Of a stretch of 64,000 nucleotides of DNA, positions 8,432 to 17,356 are shown in pieces. The notes below the pieces were generated by a model. It was not told where the DNA came from and searched no databases. It saw only the letters and a list, made by a program, of their open reading frames with translations. The position numbers and the translations under genes are program-made. This DNA comes from an uncultured Bacteroidales bacterium (GTDB taxonomy: Bacteria; Bacteroidota; Bacteroidia; Bacteroidales; Bacteroidaceae), in assembly GCA_902779165.1 (NCBI GenBank), contig CACZAN010000012.1:1-64000 (forward strand), in the 5' to 3' direction. Numbering within the stretch: position 1 is the first letter of the stretch; every line of letters begins with the position of its first letter.

Positions 8432-10075
8432 ATGAAAACGAACAGCAGAAACCGTATGAAGAGAGCAATTACGGCCGTGGCCCTGGTCGTCGCAGCCGCC
8501 CTGCCGCTGCAGGCGCAAACGAAGGGCGACGTCCCCGTGGAAAACGGCCCCTTCGCGGCCAATTGGCAGAGCCTGAAAGCGTGGGAGTGCCCCGAGTGGT
8601 TCCGCGATGCTAAGTTCGGCATCTGGGCGCATTGGGGACCTCAGTGCCAGGCAGAGTCGGGCGACTGGTACGGCCGCGGCATGTACCAGGAAGGCGGCTG
8701 GCAGTACAAGTATCATGTGGAGCACTATGGCTCGCCCGCTGACTTCGGCATGAAGGATCTCTGCAATGCCTGGAAGGCCGAGCGATGGGATCCCGAGTCG
8801 CTGGTGAAGCTCTACAAGGAGTGTGGGGCGCAGTTCTTCTTTACGCTGGGGCAGCACCATGACAACTTCGACCTCTGGGATTCGCCCTATCAGGAATGGA
8901 ACTCTGTGCGTGTGGGACCCCGGCGCGACATCGTCGGCGAGTGGGCACGGGCATGCAAGAAATACAAGCTGCCGCTGGGTGTCAGCATCCATGGCGCCCA
9001 TGCGTGGACATGGTTCGAACTGGCACAGAAGTTCGACGGCAACCTGACGAAGGAGGACGGCTACAAGCCCAACCCCGACGGCACCGAGAAGTGGTGGCGG
9101 GGACTAGACCCGCAGGAACTCTACGCCCAGCGCCACGAACCCAGCCGCGGGTGGGAGAACGCCGGCAGCATCCACAGCCAGTGGGATTGGAAGAACGGCG
9201 CCTCGTTGCCCTCCGAAGCCTACAAGCGCAAGCTGCAAAACCGAGTCCTGGAACTCATCAACGACTACGACCCGCAGATGCTCTACTTCGACGACACCGT
9301 GCTGCCGTTCTACGGCTGCGACGACCAGGTGGGGCAGAACATCCTCGCACACTTCTACAACCATAGCGCCAACCGCCATCACGGACGCCAGCAGGTGGTG
9401 GCCATGGGCAAGATACTGAACGACGAGCAGAAACAGCTGATGCTCTGGGACGTGGAGCGCGGAGTGCCCGACCGCGCACAACCGCTGCCCTGGCAGACAT
9501 GCACCTGCATCGGCTCGTGGCACTACGACCGCGGCATCTATAACCGCGGCGACTACAAGTCGGCTGCCCGTGTGGTGCGTATGCTGGTGGACGTGACGAG
9601 CAAGAACGGCTGCCTGCTGCTGAGCATTCCCGTGCGAGCCGACGGCACCATCGACGATAAGGAAGTGGCCATCCTGCATGACCTCAAGGCGTGGATGGAC
9701 GTCAACGGCGAGAGCATCTTCGGCACCCGCCCCTGGGTGACCTTCGGCGAAGGCCCGCTGGCAGAGAACAGCAATCCTCTGAAGGATCAGGGCTTCAACG
9801 AGGGCATCAAGTACAGCGCTCAGGACATCCGATTCAATGCTAAAAAGAACATCGTCTATGCCACCTTCATGGGTTGGCCGGAGACGAACGCCGCCACCAT
9901 CCGCAGCTTCGCCGTCGGGGCACAGACGATGCAGGGAAAGCGGGTGTGCAGCGTTAAGTTGCTGGGCTTCGGCAAGGTGCCCTACACCGTGGATGCCGAC
10001 GGCCTTCATGTGACACTCCCCGCAGCACGTCCGGGTGGCGACATCGCGCCGGTGCTGGCGGTAGTAGTGAAATAA
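8432..10075 (+). CDS. Alpha-L-fucosidase, glycoside hydrolase family 29
   Basis: A 547-residue exported retaining alpha-L-fucosidase, removing terminal fucose from glycans. Residues 1-29 are a signal peptide (AVALVVAAALPLQAQ). The catalytic barrel covers about 45-420: WFRDAKFGIWAHWGPQ at the start, then QFFFTLGQHHDNFDLWDS, and MLYFDDTVLPFYG, where the Asp pair at about 288-289 is the likely nucleophile region. A beta-sandwich domain completes the C-terminus. It would supply fucose or fucosides from host or plant glycans; fucO at 22376 could serve the lactaldehyde arising from fucose as well as rhamnose. The pseudouridine synthase gene begins only 5 bp after its stop. Confidence 0.92.
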   Translation: MKTNSRNRMKRAITAVALVVAAALPLQAQTKGDVPVENGPFAANWQSLKAWECPEWFRDAKFGIWAHWGPQCQAESGDWYGRGMYQEGGWQYKYHVEHYGSPADFGMKDLCNAWKAERWDPESLVKLYKECGAQFFFTLGQHHDNFDLWDSPYQEWNSVRVGPRRDIVGEWARACKKYKLPLGVSIHGAHAWTWFELAQKFDGNLTKEDGYKPNPDGTEKWWRGLDPQELYAQRHEPSRGWENAGSIHSQWDWKNGASLPSEAYKRKLQNRVLELINDYDPQMLYFDDTVLPFYGCDDQVGQNILAHFYNHSANRHHGRQQVVAMGKILNDEQKQLMLWDVERGVPDRAQPLPWQTCTCIGSWHYDRGIYNRGDYKSAARVVRMLVDVTSKNGCLLLSIPVRADGTIDDKEVAILHDLKAWMDVNGESIFGTRPWVTFGEGPLAENSNPLKDQGFNEGIKYSAQDIRFNAKKNIVYATFMGWPETNAATIRSFAVGAQTMQGKRVCSVKLLGFGKVPYTVDADGLHVTLPAARPGGDIAPVLAVVVK

Positions 10076-10080
10076 GAGAA

Positions 10081-11808
10081 TTGGAAAGCTACGTACATCC
10101 GCTTGACTTGGGGAAGGAGACGCTGCCTGCGCTGTTCACCTACCCCTTCCGCTACACGGCTCATCCGCTGTGTGAGCGTGCTGCTGCCTTGGTGGCCGAT
10201 GAGGTGCAGCGGATGGGGTTTAGCGAGGGGAAGATGTTCGGAGTGCTGGTGGTGAAGACAAGCCGCGACGAAAGCCTTACCTCACGGGGAGAACTTGACG
10301 GCTCCCTGCTTTTCCTCGCTGCCTACTCGGGTCAGCTCCTGGGCAGCTACCATCATCCTTGGTTCGTGCCGCCCGTGGTGGATTACCTCGACCCCGACAG
10401 CTTTTTTCAGCGGGAGCAGGCGGAAATCGTTGCTATCAGTCGCCGCATGGAGGAGATGTCAGGCAGCGAGGAGCGCCGTCGGTGGCAGCTACGCGTGGCA
10501 CTCCTGCGTTCGGAGCGGGAGGCTGCTGTGGCTGAGGCGAAGCGCGCTTACGCTGAGGGGAAAATTAAGAGGGAAGAGAAGAGAGAGGAAGAAAAAAGTA
10601 AAAGAGAAAAAGGGGAAAGAGAAAGCGGGGAAAGAGAAGATGAGAAAAATTTAGCCGCCGACCTCATCAAGGAAAGCCAGCAGCAGAAAGCCGACATCCA
10701 GCGTGCCAAGCAACTCCACAAGGAGGAGATAGCCGCCCTGGAGGCGCTCTTGACGGAGCACAACGCCACCTACCGCGCACTCTACGACGAGCGCAAGCAG
10801 CGCAGCGAGGCCCTGCAGCAATGGCTCTTCCGCCAGTTCAACTTCCTCAATGCCAGGGGCGAGTGCAAGAACCTGCTGGAGATATTCGCGCCTTCTGCCG
10901 CTTCATCCTGCGGGCAGGAGAGCTGCACTTCCGCTGTGGTGCCTCCCTCCGGTGCCGGCGAGTGCTGTGCGCCCAAGTTGCTGCAGGCGGCCTTCCGCCT
11001 GGGGCTCCAACCCGTGGCGATGGCAGAGTTCTGGCTGGGACCTTCCAAGCCGGGACACTATCGCCAGCCGGGGGCTTTCTTCCCTGCCTGTCGCAGCAAG
11101 TGCTATCCCATTCTCGGCCACATGTTGCAGGGGCTGAATGTGGAGCCTGATCCCGCACGACACTACGAGAACCGCGAGTTGGAGCCGATAAAGGTATTGT
11201 GGGAAGACGAGCACTTGGCGGTCGTCTATAAGCCGGAGGGGTGGTGCAGCATACCAGGTAAGAGCGACCAGCCGAACCTCCTCGATGAGTGCTTTCGCCT
11301 TTGGCCGGAAATCAGTGGCTCTGTCATCGTTCATCGGTTGGATCAGGACACTTCGGGAGTGATGGTCATTGCGAAGAATGCCCTCGTACACCGCGCCCTC
11401 GGACAACAGTTCGAACAACGGGAGGTGAAGAAACGTTATGTGGCGCTCCTGGAAGGAACATTAACAGTCACCCGAGGTGAGATATGCCTGCCTTTGGGGC
11501 CTGATTTAGAGAATATGCCTCATCAGCAAGTGGATTTCGACAATGGCAAGGAGGCTGTGACTCGATTTGAAGTCGTGGCAGTGGAGCAATCTGGCAACGT
11601 CACCCGCGTTTTCTTCTATCCGCAGACGGGACGCACCCATCAGTTGCGCGTACACTCGGCAGCCCCTGAGGGACTGAACGCTCCGATTGTCGGTGATCGA
11701 CTCTATGGTCATGTGGCAGACCGTCTGTACCTTCATGCCGAAAGCATAAAATTTGTGCACCCCCTCACAAAGGAAGAGATGCACTTCTGTTTGCCTGCGC
11801 CTTTCTGA
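10081..11808 (+). CDS. RluA family pseudouridine synthase with long N-terminal region
   Basis: A 575-residue protein expected to isomerise uridine to pseudouridine in RNA. The catalytic domain occupies about 375-575 and contains IVHRLDQDTSG with the catalytic Asp near residue 421, and GRTHQLRVHSA. The N-terminal 370 residues are typical of the long Bacteroidetes form (FTYPFRYTAHPLCERAA) and include a coiled coil. Residues about 155-190 are almost pure Lys/Glu/Arg, encoded by a nearly all-purine tract at 10554-10650, and look like an inserted low-complexity segment. No suitable ATG exists near the N-terminus, so TTG 10081 is chosen; it lies 5 bp after the fucosidase stop. The target RNA is unknown. 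Confidence 0.88.
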   Translation: MESYVHPLDLGKETLPALFTYPFRYTAHPLCERAAALVADEVQRMGFSEGKMFGVLVVKTSRDESLTSRGELDGSLLFLAAYSGQLLGSYHHPWFVPPVVDYLDPDSFFQREQAEIVAISRRMEEMSGSEERRRWQLRVALLRSEREAAVAEAKRAYAEGKIKREEKREEEKSKREKGERESGEREDEKNLAADLIKESQQQKADIQRAKQLHKEEIAALEALLTEHNATYRALYDERKQRSEALQQWLFRQFNFLNARGECKNLLEIFAPSAASSCGQESCTSAVVPPSGAGECCAPKLLQAAFRLGLQPVAMAEFWLGPSKPGHYRQPGAFFPACRSKCYPILGHMLQGLNVEPDPARHYENRELEPIKVLWEDEHLAVVYKPEGWCSIPGKSDQPNLLDECFRLWPEISGSVIVHRLDQDTSGVMVIAKNALVHRALGQQFEQREVKKRYVALLEGTLTVTRGEICLPLGPDLENMPHQQVDFDNGKEAVTRFEVVAVEQSGNVTRVFFYPQTGRTHQLRVHSAAPEGLNAPIVGDRLYGHVADRLYLHAESIKFVHPLTKEEMHFCLPAPF

Positions 11809-11834
11809 CGCCCAGGCTCATAAAACCTTGTCTC

Positions 11835-12629
11835 TTATTTCGGCAGTCCGAAGACATCGCTGAGTTCCTGCATCTGTTCATCCGTCATGCCGTCTGGTTC
11901 GAAGCCCATATTTTTGGCGGCTATATAGATGAGGGCGGCTTTGTTGAGCACATCGACCTGATCAAAAGCGCTCATGATGTCGGTATCTACTGCGAAGACA
12001 CCATGCTTCTCCCACATCACTACATCGTAGTCATCATCAATGGCCTTGATGGTGGCATCTGCCAGTTCTACGCTGGAGGGCAACATGTAGGGAACCATTC
12101 CCAAACCTCGCGGACAGAAGGCTTTGGTCTCTGGAATCATCGACCAGAGAATCTTCGTAGCAACGTCCTTCTCCATGAAGGTCTTGTTATGGGTCAGTGC
12201 TACTAACTCGATGGGGTGCGTGTGTAAGCTGGCGCGGTAGGGAGAGCCCTTGGCCAACAGGTAGTTATGTACGGCCAGATGAGAGGGCAGTTCGCTTGTG
12301 GGCTTCACGGGCTTGTCGGCGATGATGACGTAGCTGGCACAGTCATCGAGGATGCGGATGATGCTGCCATTGTCCATCGGCCAACGCGCCAGGTCGCGCA
12401 TGCGCATGTTGGTTCCTTTGCAATAGAAGTAGCAGCCCTTCAGGTGCGGGAGGGTGGTGCCGATTTGATATACGGGCGAGATGGCAGGTAGCGCACGAAG
12501 CTCGTCGTCCACCTGCTCCGTGATGTTCACGGTGATGTTGCCGCCATTGCGCTCTGCCCATCCTTTCTGCCAGAGGTAGCCAGCCACTTCGGCCACCTGG
12601 TCAATCATTTGCTTAACTTTCTGATTCAT
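11835..12629 (-). CDS. rhaD: Rhamnulose-1-phosphate aldolase
   Basis: A 264-residue class II aldolase that splits L-rhamnulose 1-phosphate into dihydroxyacetone phosphate and L-lactaldehyde. The zinc ligands are visible as His136 and His138 (SLHTHP) and His209 (EKHG). Glu113 in TSELPSHL is the likely catalytic acid/base. The length matches the family. It is the last gene of the minus-strand rhamnose cluster, 52 bp after the MFS permease, and converges on the pseudouridine synthase with a 26-bp gap. Together with RhaA it covers two of the three catabolic steps; the kinase between them is not in the window. Confidence 0.95.
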   Translation of the reverse strand: MNQKVKQMIDQVAEVAGYLWQKGWAERNGGNITVNITEQVDDELRALPAISPVYQIGTTLPHLKGCYFYCKGTNMRMRDLARWPMDNGSIIRILDDCASYVIIADKPVKPTSELPSHLAVHNYLLAKGSPYRASLHTHPIELVALTHNKTFMEKDVATKILWSMIPETKAFCPRGLGMVPYMLPSSVELADATIKAIDDDYDVVMWEKHGVFAVDTDIMSAFDQVDVLNKAALIYIAAKNMGFEPDGMTDEQMQELSDVFGLPK

Positions 12630-12681
12630 AGTATTCTTGTTTCAATAAGTAGATGCTCGTAATTCTTTTTTCTTAATAATA

Positions 12682-14007
12682 TCAAATGTCTTCCCCGTAG
12701 CGCTCGCGAGTGATTTGTGCGAGTGACTTGCCGCGTGTGTCGGGTGCTCCGATGATGCCGACTACGAGGGAAATCAGCAGCAGCACAATCATACACCATG
12801 CAGCAAGGGTGAAACCTTCGCCATTCTCGCCATAAATGAAGGTGAAGACGAGTCCCCATGCAGCTGAGAGTCCGCGTACGATGAAGAACATCAGGCCCTG
12901 TGCGCCGGCGCGGAACTTGGCAGGGAAGAGCTCACTACCCCAGAGGGCGTAGAAAATCTGCACGCTCAAGCCTCCGTTGATACCCCAGAGGATGGAGAAT
13001 GCCCAAAGGCTCCCGACGCCCGTGACTCCCTGGATAATGACCACCCACGTGGCCAGTGCTGCCAGCAGTCCCAGAACGTAGAAGAGCTTGTGAGGCAGGC
13101 GGTCGACGAAGAACGAGAGGCCGAACGTCACTACGACAACGACGAGCCATCCCACGCAGCTGAGCATGTTGGCATACTCGTTGCTGAGTCCGCCTGCCGT
13201 CTCGTAGATGTGGGGCTGGAAGAATCCCATGACTGATGCCACAAGGTTCCACGTCAGGTAGATGACGGCCAGGAAAGCCACCGTGCGGACGGCTATCTTG
13301 TTGGTGAACAGTAGCTTGATGTTTTCTACAATGCCGCTGCTCTTCTGCTTGTTTGCCTCGAACTCGGCACTCTCCTCCAGCTGTCGCTGCAACGTCCATG
13401 CAACGAAGGCTACGATGAAAAGCGTCAGGAACACCACACGCGAACTGAACACCTCCACGGCGGCAGAGGCTGCATCGGCACCGATTACGGCGTGTGCCAG
13501 CGATTCTACAAAACCATAGAGATAGCCTCCGGGAGCGAAGAGCATGCCGAACAATAGGATGATCATGGGACCCATGCCCCACGACATCTGGGAGATACAG
13601 ATGTTGCGCCCTCGGTTGCCCACTTCGGAACTCTCGGAAATGTACGTCCACGAGGCGGGAACGCCGACACCGACCGAGATTCCCGTGACGAGGAAGCCGC
13701 AAAGTAGCATCGGGAAGTTGGTGGAGAGCATGACGATGAGCACGCCCGCCATGTACACCAGCAGGTTGTAAGTGAAGATGAACTTACGTCCGAACTTATC
13801 GGCCAAGAAGCCGCCGATGATGGCACCGATGGCAGCTCCCAGCGCATTGGCGCTGATGGCATTTAGCCACCCGAGGTGCATCTCGCTCAATCCTAAATAG
13901 TTCTGCCATAGGGTGATGCCGCTGGCACCGGCCACGATGGCTCCCGCATCCAGGTAGTTGTTCAGCGAGACGGCGATGGTACTCTTTAAAGAAGATTTCT
14001 TACTCAT
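12682..14007 (-). CDS. MFS sugar transporter, probably for L-rhamnose
   Basis: A 441-residue inner-membrane permease of the sugar porter type with 12 predicted membrane helices. Signature motifs include GGFLADKFGRKFIF after helix 2 (the MFS A-motif) and WTYISESSEVGNRGR in the fourth-to-fifth helix region, close to the PESPR-type signature. A proton-symport mechanism is expected for this family. Its position between LrgB and RhaD in the same transcription direction implies rhamnose (or a rhamnoside) as substrate; this is inference from context. The start at 14007 follows the LrgB stop by 33 bp. Confidence 0.88.
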   Translation of the reverse strand: MSKKSSLKSTIAVSLNNYLDAGAIVAGASGITLWQNYLGLSEMHLGWLNAISANALGAAIGAIIGGFLADKFGRKFIFTYNLLVYMAGVLIVMLSTNFPMLLCGFLVTGISVGVGVPASWTYISESSEVGNRGRNICISQMSWGMGPMIILLFGMLFAPGGYLYGFVESLAHAVIGADAASAAVEVFSSRVVFLTLFIVAFVAWTLQRQLEESAEFEANKQKSSGIVENIKLLFTNKIAVRTVAFLAVIYLTWNLVASVMGFFQPHIYETAGGLSNEYANMLSCVGWLVVVVVTFGLSFFVDRLPHKLFYVLGLLAALATWVVIIQGVTGVGSLWAFSILWGINGGLSVQIFYALWGSELFPAKFRAGAQGLMFFIVRGLSAAWGLVFTFIYGENGEGFTLAAWCMIVLLLISLVVGIIGAPDTRGKSLAQITRERYGEDI

Positions 14008-14040
14008 AACGTAGTCTATTTTAACTTGTATTTGTTGATA

Positions 14041-14733
14041 TTAGATGCCAATGATTTTCAAGATAAAGGGAGCCAGCAGAGCCGTCAATACGCCGTTGAG
14101 GATTAATCCCAGCGATGCGTAGGCTCCGTAAGTCTCTCCTTTTTCCATAGCCCTCGACGTTCCCACGGCATGTGAGGCGGTGCCGATGCTGAGACCTTGT
14201 GAATAAGGATTCTTGATATGCCAGACCTCCAGCACCTTGAACCCGAAGACGGCTCCCAAAAGCCCGACAGACACCACGATGGCAGCAGTGAGCGACGGAA
14301 TACCTCCCAAAGCCTGGCACACTTCCATTGCTATCGGAGTTGTCACGGATTTGGGTGCCAGCGAGACGATGGTTTCGCGGGAAGCTCCCATCATTTGTGC
14401 AATAACCACGACGCTGACGACCCCCACGATGCACCCTGCCAATTGCGAGAGGAAAATGGGCAGGAACTGACGGCGTATCTGCCCGAGATGTTGATAGAGC
14501 GGAACGCCCAATGCCACAATAGCGGGTTTGAGCCAGAACTCGATGAATCCGCCGGCCTGCGCATATGTCTCATAGCGGATGCCTGTCAGCGTCAGGAAGA
14601 CGATGAGCACCGCGATGGTAACCAATATGGGATTGAGCACAATCCATCCTGTCCACTTCTGGAATTGGCGTGCACCGTAGAAGATGCCGAATGTCAGCGC
14701 CAGCAATACGAGGTTATTCTGCAGTATCTCCAT
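14041..14733 (-). CDS. lrgB: LrgB family membrane protein
   Basis: A 230-residue polytopic protein of the LrgB/YohK family (CidB-like). Signatures are LVTIAVLIVFL near the N-terminus, ALGVPLYQHLGQIRRQ, SLAPKSVTTPIAMEV and the C-terminal GTASHAVGTSRAMEKGETYGAYASLGLILNGVLTA region. LrgA/LrgB pairs were first described with holin-like effects on autolysis; the Bacillus subtilis pair PftAB imports pyruvate. Location inside the rhamnose genes suggests transport of a small carbonyl or carboxylate product rather than cell lysis. The stop of LrgA lies 6 bp upstream, so the two are surely co-transcribed. Confidence 0.9.
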   Translation of the reverse strand: MEILQNNLVLLALTFGIFYGARQFQKWTGWIVLNPILVTIAVLIVFLTLTGIRYETYAQAGGFIEFWLKPAIVALGVPLYQHLGQIRRQFLPIFLSQLAGCIVGVVSVVVIAQMMGASRETIVSLAPKSVTTPIAMEVCQALGGIPSLTAAIVVSVGLLGAVFGFKVLEVWHIKNPYSQGLSIGTASHAVGTSRAMEKGETYGAYASLGLILNGVLTALLAPFILKIIGI

Positions 14734-14739
14734 GCTATC

Positions 14740-15084
14740 TCACTCTTCGTTTTTCATCTTCAACCTCTGATGAGTCCATCCCGTCACGACAAGCACCAGA
14801 ACGGTGCTGACGACGGTAGCGACGACAATGGGCAGCAGTTCTGCTTTGATGAGGTCGAAATAGAGCATGAGGGCAACTCCGGGCGGCACGAAGAAGAAAC
14901 CCATATTGGAGATGAGGAAGTCCGACATTCCCTTCACCCACTCCAACTTAATGGCTTTCACCTGCAGCAGGATGGTCAGCAACAGCATCCCAATGATGCT
15001 GCTTGGGATCGTGATTCCCGTCAGCCAGACGATCAGTTCACCCACAGCGAGGCACGCAAAGATAATAAAACACTGCCGAATCAT
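14740..15084 (-). CDS. lrgA: LrgA/CidA family membrane protein
   Basis: A 114-residue protein with four hydrophobic segments (MIRQCFIIFACLAVGELIVW; IGMLLLTILLQVKAI; GFFFVPPGVALMLYF; a C-terminal VVSTVLVLVVTGW). The FVPPGV motif is characteristic of the family. The start is fixed by an ATGA overlap with the rhaA stop at 15081-15084; a longer open frame upstream would run in another frame of rhaA and is not coding. It forms the partner of LrgB, the pair acting as a membrane channel or transporter. Translational coupling to rhaA is a strong sign that it serves rhamnose metabolism here. Confidence 0.9.
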   Translation of the reverse strand: MIRQCFIIFACLAVGELIVWLTGITIPSSIIGMLLLTILLQVKAIKLEWVKGMSDFLISNMGFFFVPPGVALMLYFDLIKAELLPIVVATVVSTVLVLVVTGWTHQRLKMKNEE

Positions 15085-16334
15085 GACCTCTTGCTTGTCA
15101 CCTCCTTCTCGTACTTCTGAATGGCCGGGATGAATTCCTCGCCGACGGGTACGTTGTTCTTGAGGTTGAAGTAGTCGAAGACGGCGCCGAAGGGGAGCGA
15201 CTTGGCTTCCTCGAGGAGGGCCAGACGCTCGAAGTCCTGACCGGCATCCTCGTACTTGCGCAAGAGCGCAAGGGGTTCGAGGAGGGCTTGGAGCAGACAT
15301 TTCTGTGTCGCGCGAGTACCTATAATATACGCACCGATGCGGTTGATGCTTGCATCGAAGTAGTCGAGGCCGATGTGGGCTCGGTTGAGGGCGTCGGCAC
15401 GAATGAGTTCCTTGAAGAGGTCCAGCGTCTGGTCATTCATGATGGTCACGTGGTCGCTGTCCCAGCGCACGGGGCGAGAAACATGCAACATCAGTTCCGG
15501 CACAAAGAGCAGCAGAGAGGCTACCATATCGCTGACATTTTCAGTCTGCTCGTAGTGACCAGTATCGAGGGTGTACATCAACTTACGGGTAGCACAATAG
15601 CCCGACACAAAGTCGTGGGAACCAACAGTGTAAGATTCGAGCCCGATACCGAAGAGCTTAGCCTCCAAGCATGTTTTCATTCCTGGCAACTCCTCTTTCA
15701 GGATCTCATCAAGACTTTCGGCAAAGATTTCACGATAACGCTTGCGCTCGACGGTGAGGTCCTTCGAGCCGTCGTGCACCCAAATGTTCATGATGGCGGG
15801 ATCTCCCTGCGCCTTGCCCATCGCATCGGCAATGCGGCGACAGCGTTTCGTATGTTCAATCCAGAACTCGCGGATGGCAGGGTCGGGATTGCTGAGGGTG
15901 AGGTTGCCGCTCTTGGGGTGCGAGAAGCTGCTGCTGTTGAAGTCCAGCTTCAAGCCCTGTTCCTTTGCCCACTGAATCCAACTCTCGAAGTGCTTGATCT
16001 CCACCTGATCGCGGTCTATGAACTCTCCGCCGAAGTCTCCATAGATCTCGTGGAGGTTCAGGCGGTGGTTACCGGCGAGGAGGCTTTTGGCGAAGCTCAC
16101 GTCGGCACGCACCTCATCAATATTTCGGGCCCTGCCGGGGTAATTACCTGTGGTCTGTATGCCACCGCTCAGCGCCTCGTTACGCTCGAATCCCACCACG
16201 TCATCTGTCTGCCAGCAGTGCAGGCTGATAGGGGTCTGTTCCAATAAGGCGATAGCCTTATCCGTGTCCACGCCAAGAGCTGCATACCGCTCTCGTGCAA
16301 TCTCATACGATTTCAATACTAATTGCTCTTTCAT
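15081..16334 (-). CDS. rhaA: L-rhamnose isomerase
   Basis: A 417-residue cytoplasmic enzyme converting L-rhamnose to L-rhamnulose. The sequence is full length and recognisable throughout: SLHCWQTDDVVGFE, GNYPGRARNIDEVR, LNLHEIYGDFGGEFIDRD, then the metal-site region LEAKLFGIGLESYTVGSHDF, TLDTGHYEQTENVSD and RPVRWDSDHV. It is the first gene of the tightly packed run rhaA-lrgA-lrgB-MFS-rhaD and is coupled to lrgA by a 4-base overlap. No perfect TAnnTTTG box lies upstream on the minus strand (a weak TAACTTG-like match only), so regulation, perhaps by an AraC-type RhaR, cannot be read here. Confidence 0.96.
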   Translation of the reverse strand: MKEQLVLKSYEIARERYAALGVDTDKAIALLEQTPISLHCWQTDDVVGFERNEALSGGIQTTGNYPGRARNIDEVRADVSFAKSLLAGNHRLNLHEIYGDFGGEFIDRDQVEIKHFESWIQWAKEQGLKLDFNSSSFSHPKSGNLTLSNPDPAIREFWIEHTKRCRRIADAMGKAQGDPAIMNIWVHDGSKDLTVERKRYREIFAESLDEILKEELPGMKTCLEAKLFGIGLESYTVGSHDFVSGYCATRKLMYTLDTGHYEQTENVSDMVASLLLFVPELMLHVSRPVRWDSDHVTIMNDQTLDLFKELIRADALNRAHIGLDYFDASINRIGAYIIGTRATQKCLLQALLEPLALLRKYEDAGQDFERLALLEEAKSLPFGAVFDYFNLKNNVPVGEEFIPAIQKYEKEVTSKRS

Positions 16335-16399
16335 AATTTTTTTTATGTCAAGTTACACATATTCGAATTTCTTTATCATTCTTTCCCTTTTATTTTACG

Positions 16400-16440
16400 C
16401 TTTCGGCTGAGGCGAGGATGCCCTCACCCCAGCCGAAAAG
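16400..16440 (-). terminator. Strong hairpin between aquaporin gene and rhaA
   Basis: Inverted repeat CTTTCGGCTGaGGcGAGG / CCTCaCCcCAGCCGAAAAG, about 18 bp per arm with two mismatches. It lies 24 bp beyond the aquaporin stop and 66 bp before rhaA. There is no T-tract on the minus strand, so termination is inferred from position and stem strength only. Confidence 0.5.
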
Positions 16441-16464
16441 GTTGAATAGAGAGGAAGTAATGAT

Positions 16465-17136
16465 TTACTTCTCGCACTTGTCACAACCACCGATGCAAGC
16501 CCAAATGCCTGCGGCGCAGGCAGCACCTACGAAGGGGCCAACAATGAAAATCCAGAGGTTGGTGAGGGCTGTGCCACCCTGGAATACAGCGGGAGCAATG
16601 GAGCGGGCGGGGTTCACGCTGGTGCCTGTGTAGCGGATGCATACGAGGTGTACCAACACGAGACTCAGACCGATTGCCAAACCAGCAAAGTTGCCAGCAC
16701 CTTTCTTGGCGTCGGTGGTGCCCAGTACTACAAGCACAAAGACACAGGTGAAGATAATCTCAGCCAGCAGGCCGCCTATCATCGTGACACCTTCCTGCAG
16801 GTCGTTGGCGCCAGTGCCTTCGACAGTGGTGTTGGAGGTGAGCAGGTAGAGCAGTGCCGAGCCGATGAAAGCTCCGATGACTTGGAAGATCATGTACATC
16901 ACTGCATCCTTACCGCTGATGCGCTTTGCGAACAGACAACCGAGGGTGATGGCCGGGTTGATGTGGCATCCGCTGATGCCTCCGATAGTGTAGGCCATTG
17001 CGACAACGGCCAGACCGAAAGCCAAAGCCGTAGCTGCTACACCGGCGGGTTCGCCGCATCCGATACTTGTTGCCACGCCGCAACCCATAAGTACGAGCAC
17101 CATCGTGCCCACCATTTCTGCAAGATACTTTTTCAT
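16465..17136 (-). CDS. aqpZ: Aquaporin (AqpZ-like major intrinsic protein)
   Basis: A 223-residue channel with six membrane segments and two NPA half-helices: GISGCHINPAITLG and TGTSVNPARSIAPAVF. The second NPA is followed by Arg then Ser as in AqpZ, not Asp as in GlpF, and the helix-5 His (LVHLVC) of the narrow filter is present. Both point to a water-type pore. The His in the usual GHISG loop is Gly here (GGISG), and the C-terminus is Cys-rich (CIGGCDKCEK). The rhamnose genes follow in the same direction after 130 bp containing a hairpin. A role in osmotic balance or passage of small products such as 1,2-propanediol is inference. Confidence 0.9.
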   Translation of the reverse strand: MKKYLAEMVGTMVLVLMGCGVATSIGCGEPAGVAATALAFGLAVVAMAYTIGGISGCHINPAITLGCLFAKRISGKDAVMYMIFQVIGAFIGSALLYLLTSNTTVEGTGANDLQEGVTMIGGLLAEIIFTCVFVLVVLGTTDAKKGAGNFAGLAIGLSLVLVHLVCIRYTGTSVNPARSIAPAVFQGGTALTNLWIFIVGPFVGAACAAGIWACIGGCDKCEK

Positions 17137-17284
17137 AATAAAATAGGTTTAAAAGGGGTTAAAATGATAAGGTGTTTTGCGCTTTTTCGGCGTAAAAGTA
17201 GTCAGAATCTCCCGATTGACCAAACAAAATGAGAGAAAAATGTGTTTTTTGCCTACAAATGCCGTTACTTTCATTTATTTTTCA

Positions 17285-17292
17285 TACCTTTG
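17285..17292 (+). promoter_or_regulatory. -7 box (TACCTTTG) for lysS
   Basis: Perfect box 64 bases before the lysS ATG at 17357. It also rules out the upstream in-frame starts around 17177 as the translated start. Confidence 0.6.
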
Positions 17293-17356
17293 CACCCGAA
17301 TTAGGCGTCAGTCTGTTCACATAGCGACGACATATATAAACGAAAACGAGATAAAA

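Noticed and set aside
15085..15300. N-terminal extension of LrgA by 72 residues
   Set aside because: That stretch lies inside rhaA in another frame; the ATGA junction and the hydrophobic start at 15084 fit LrgA.
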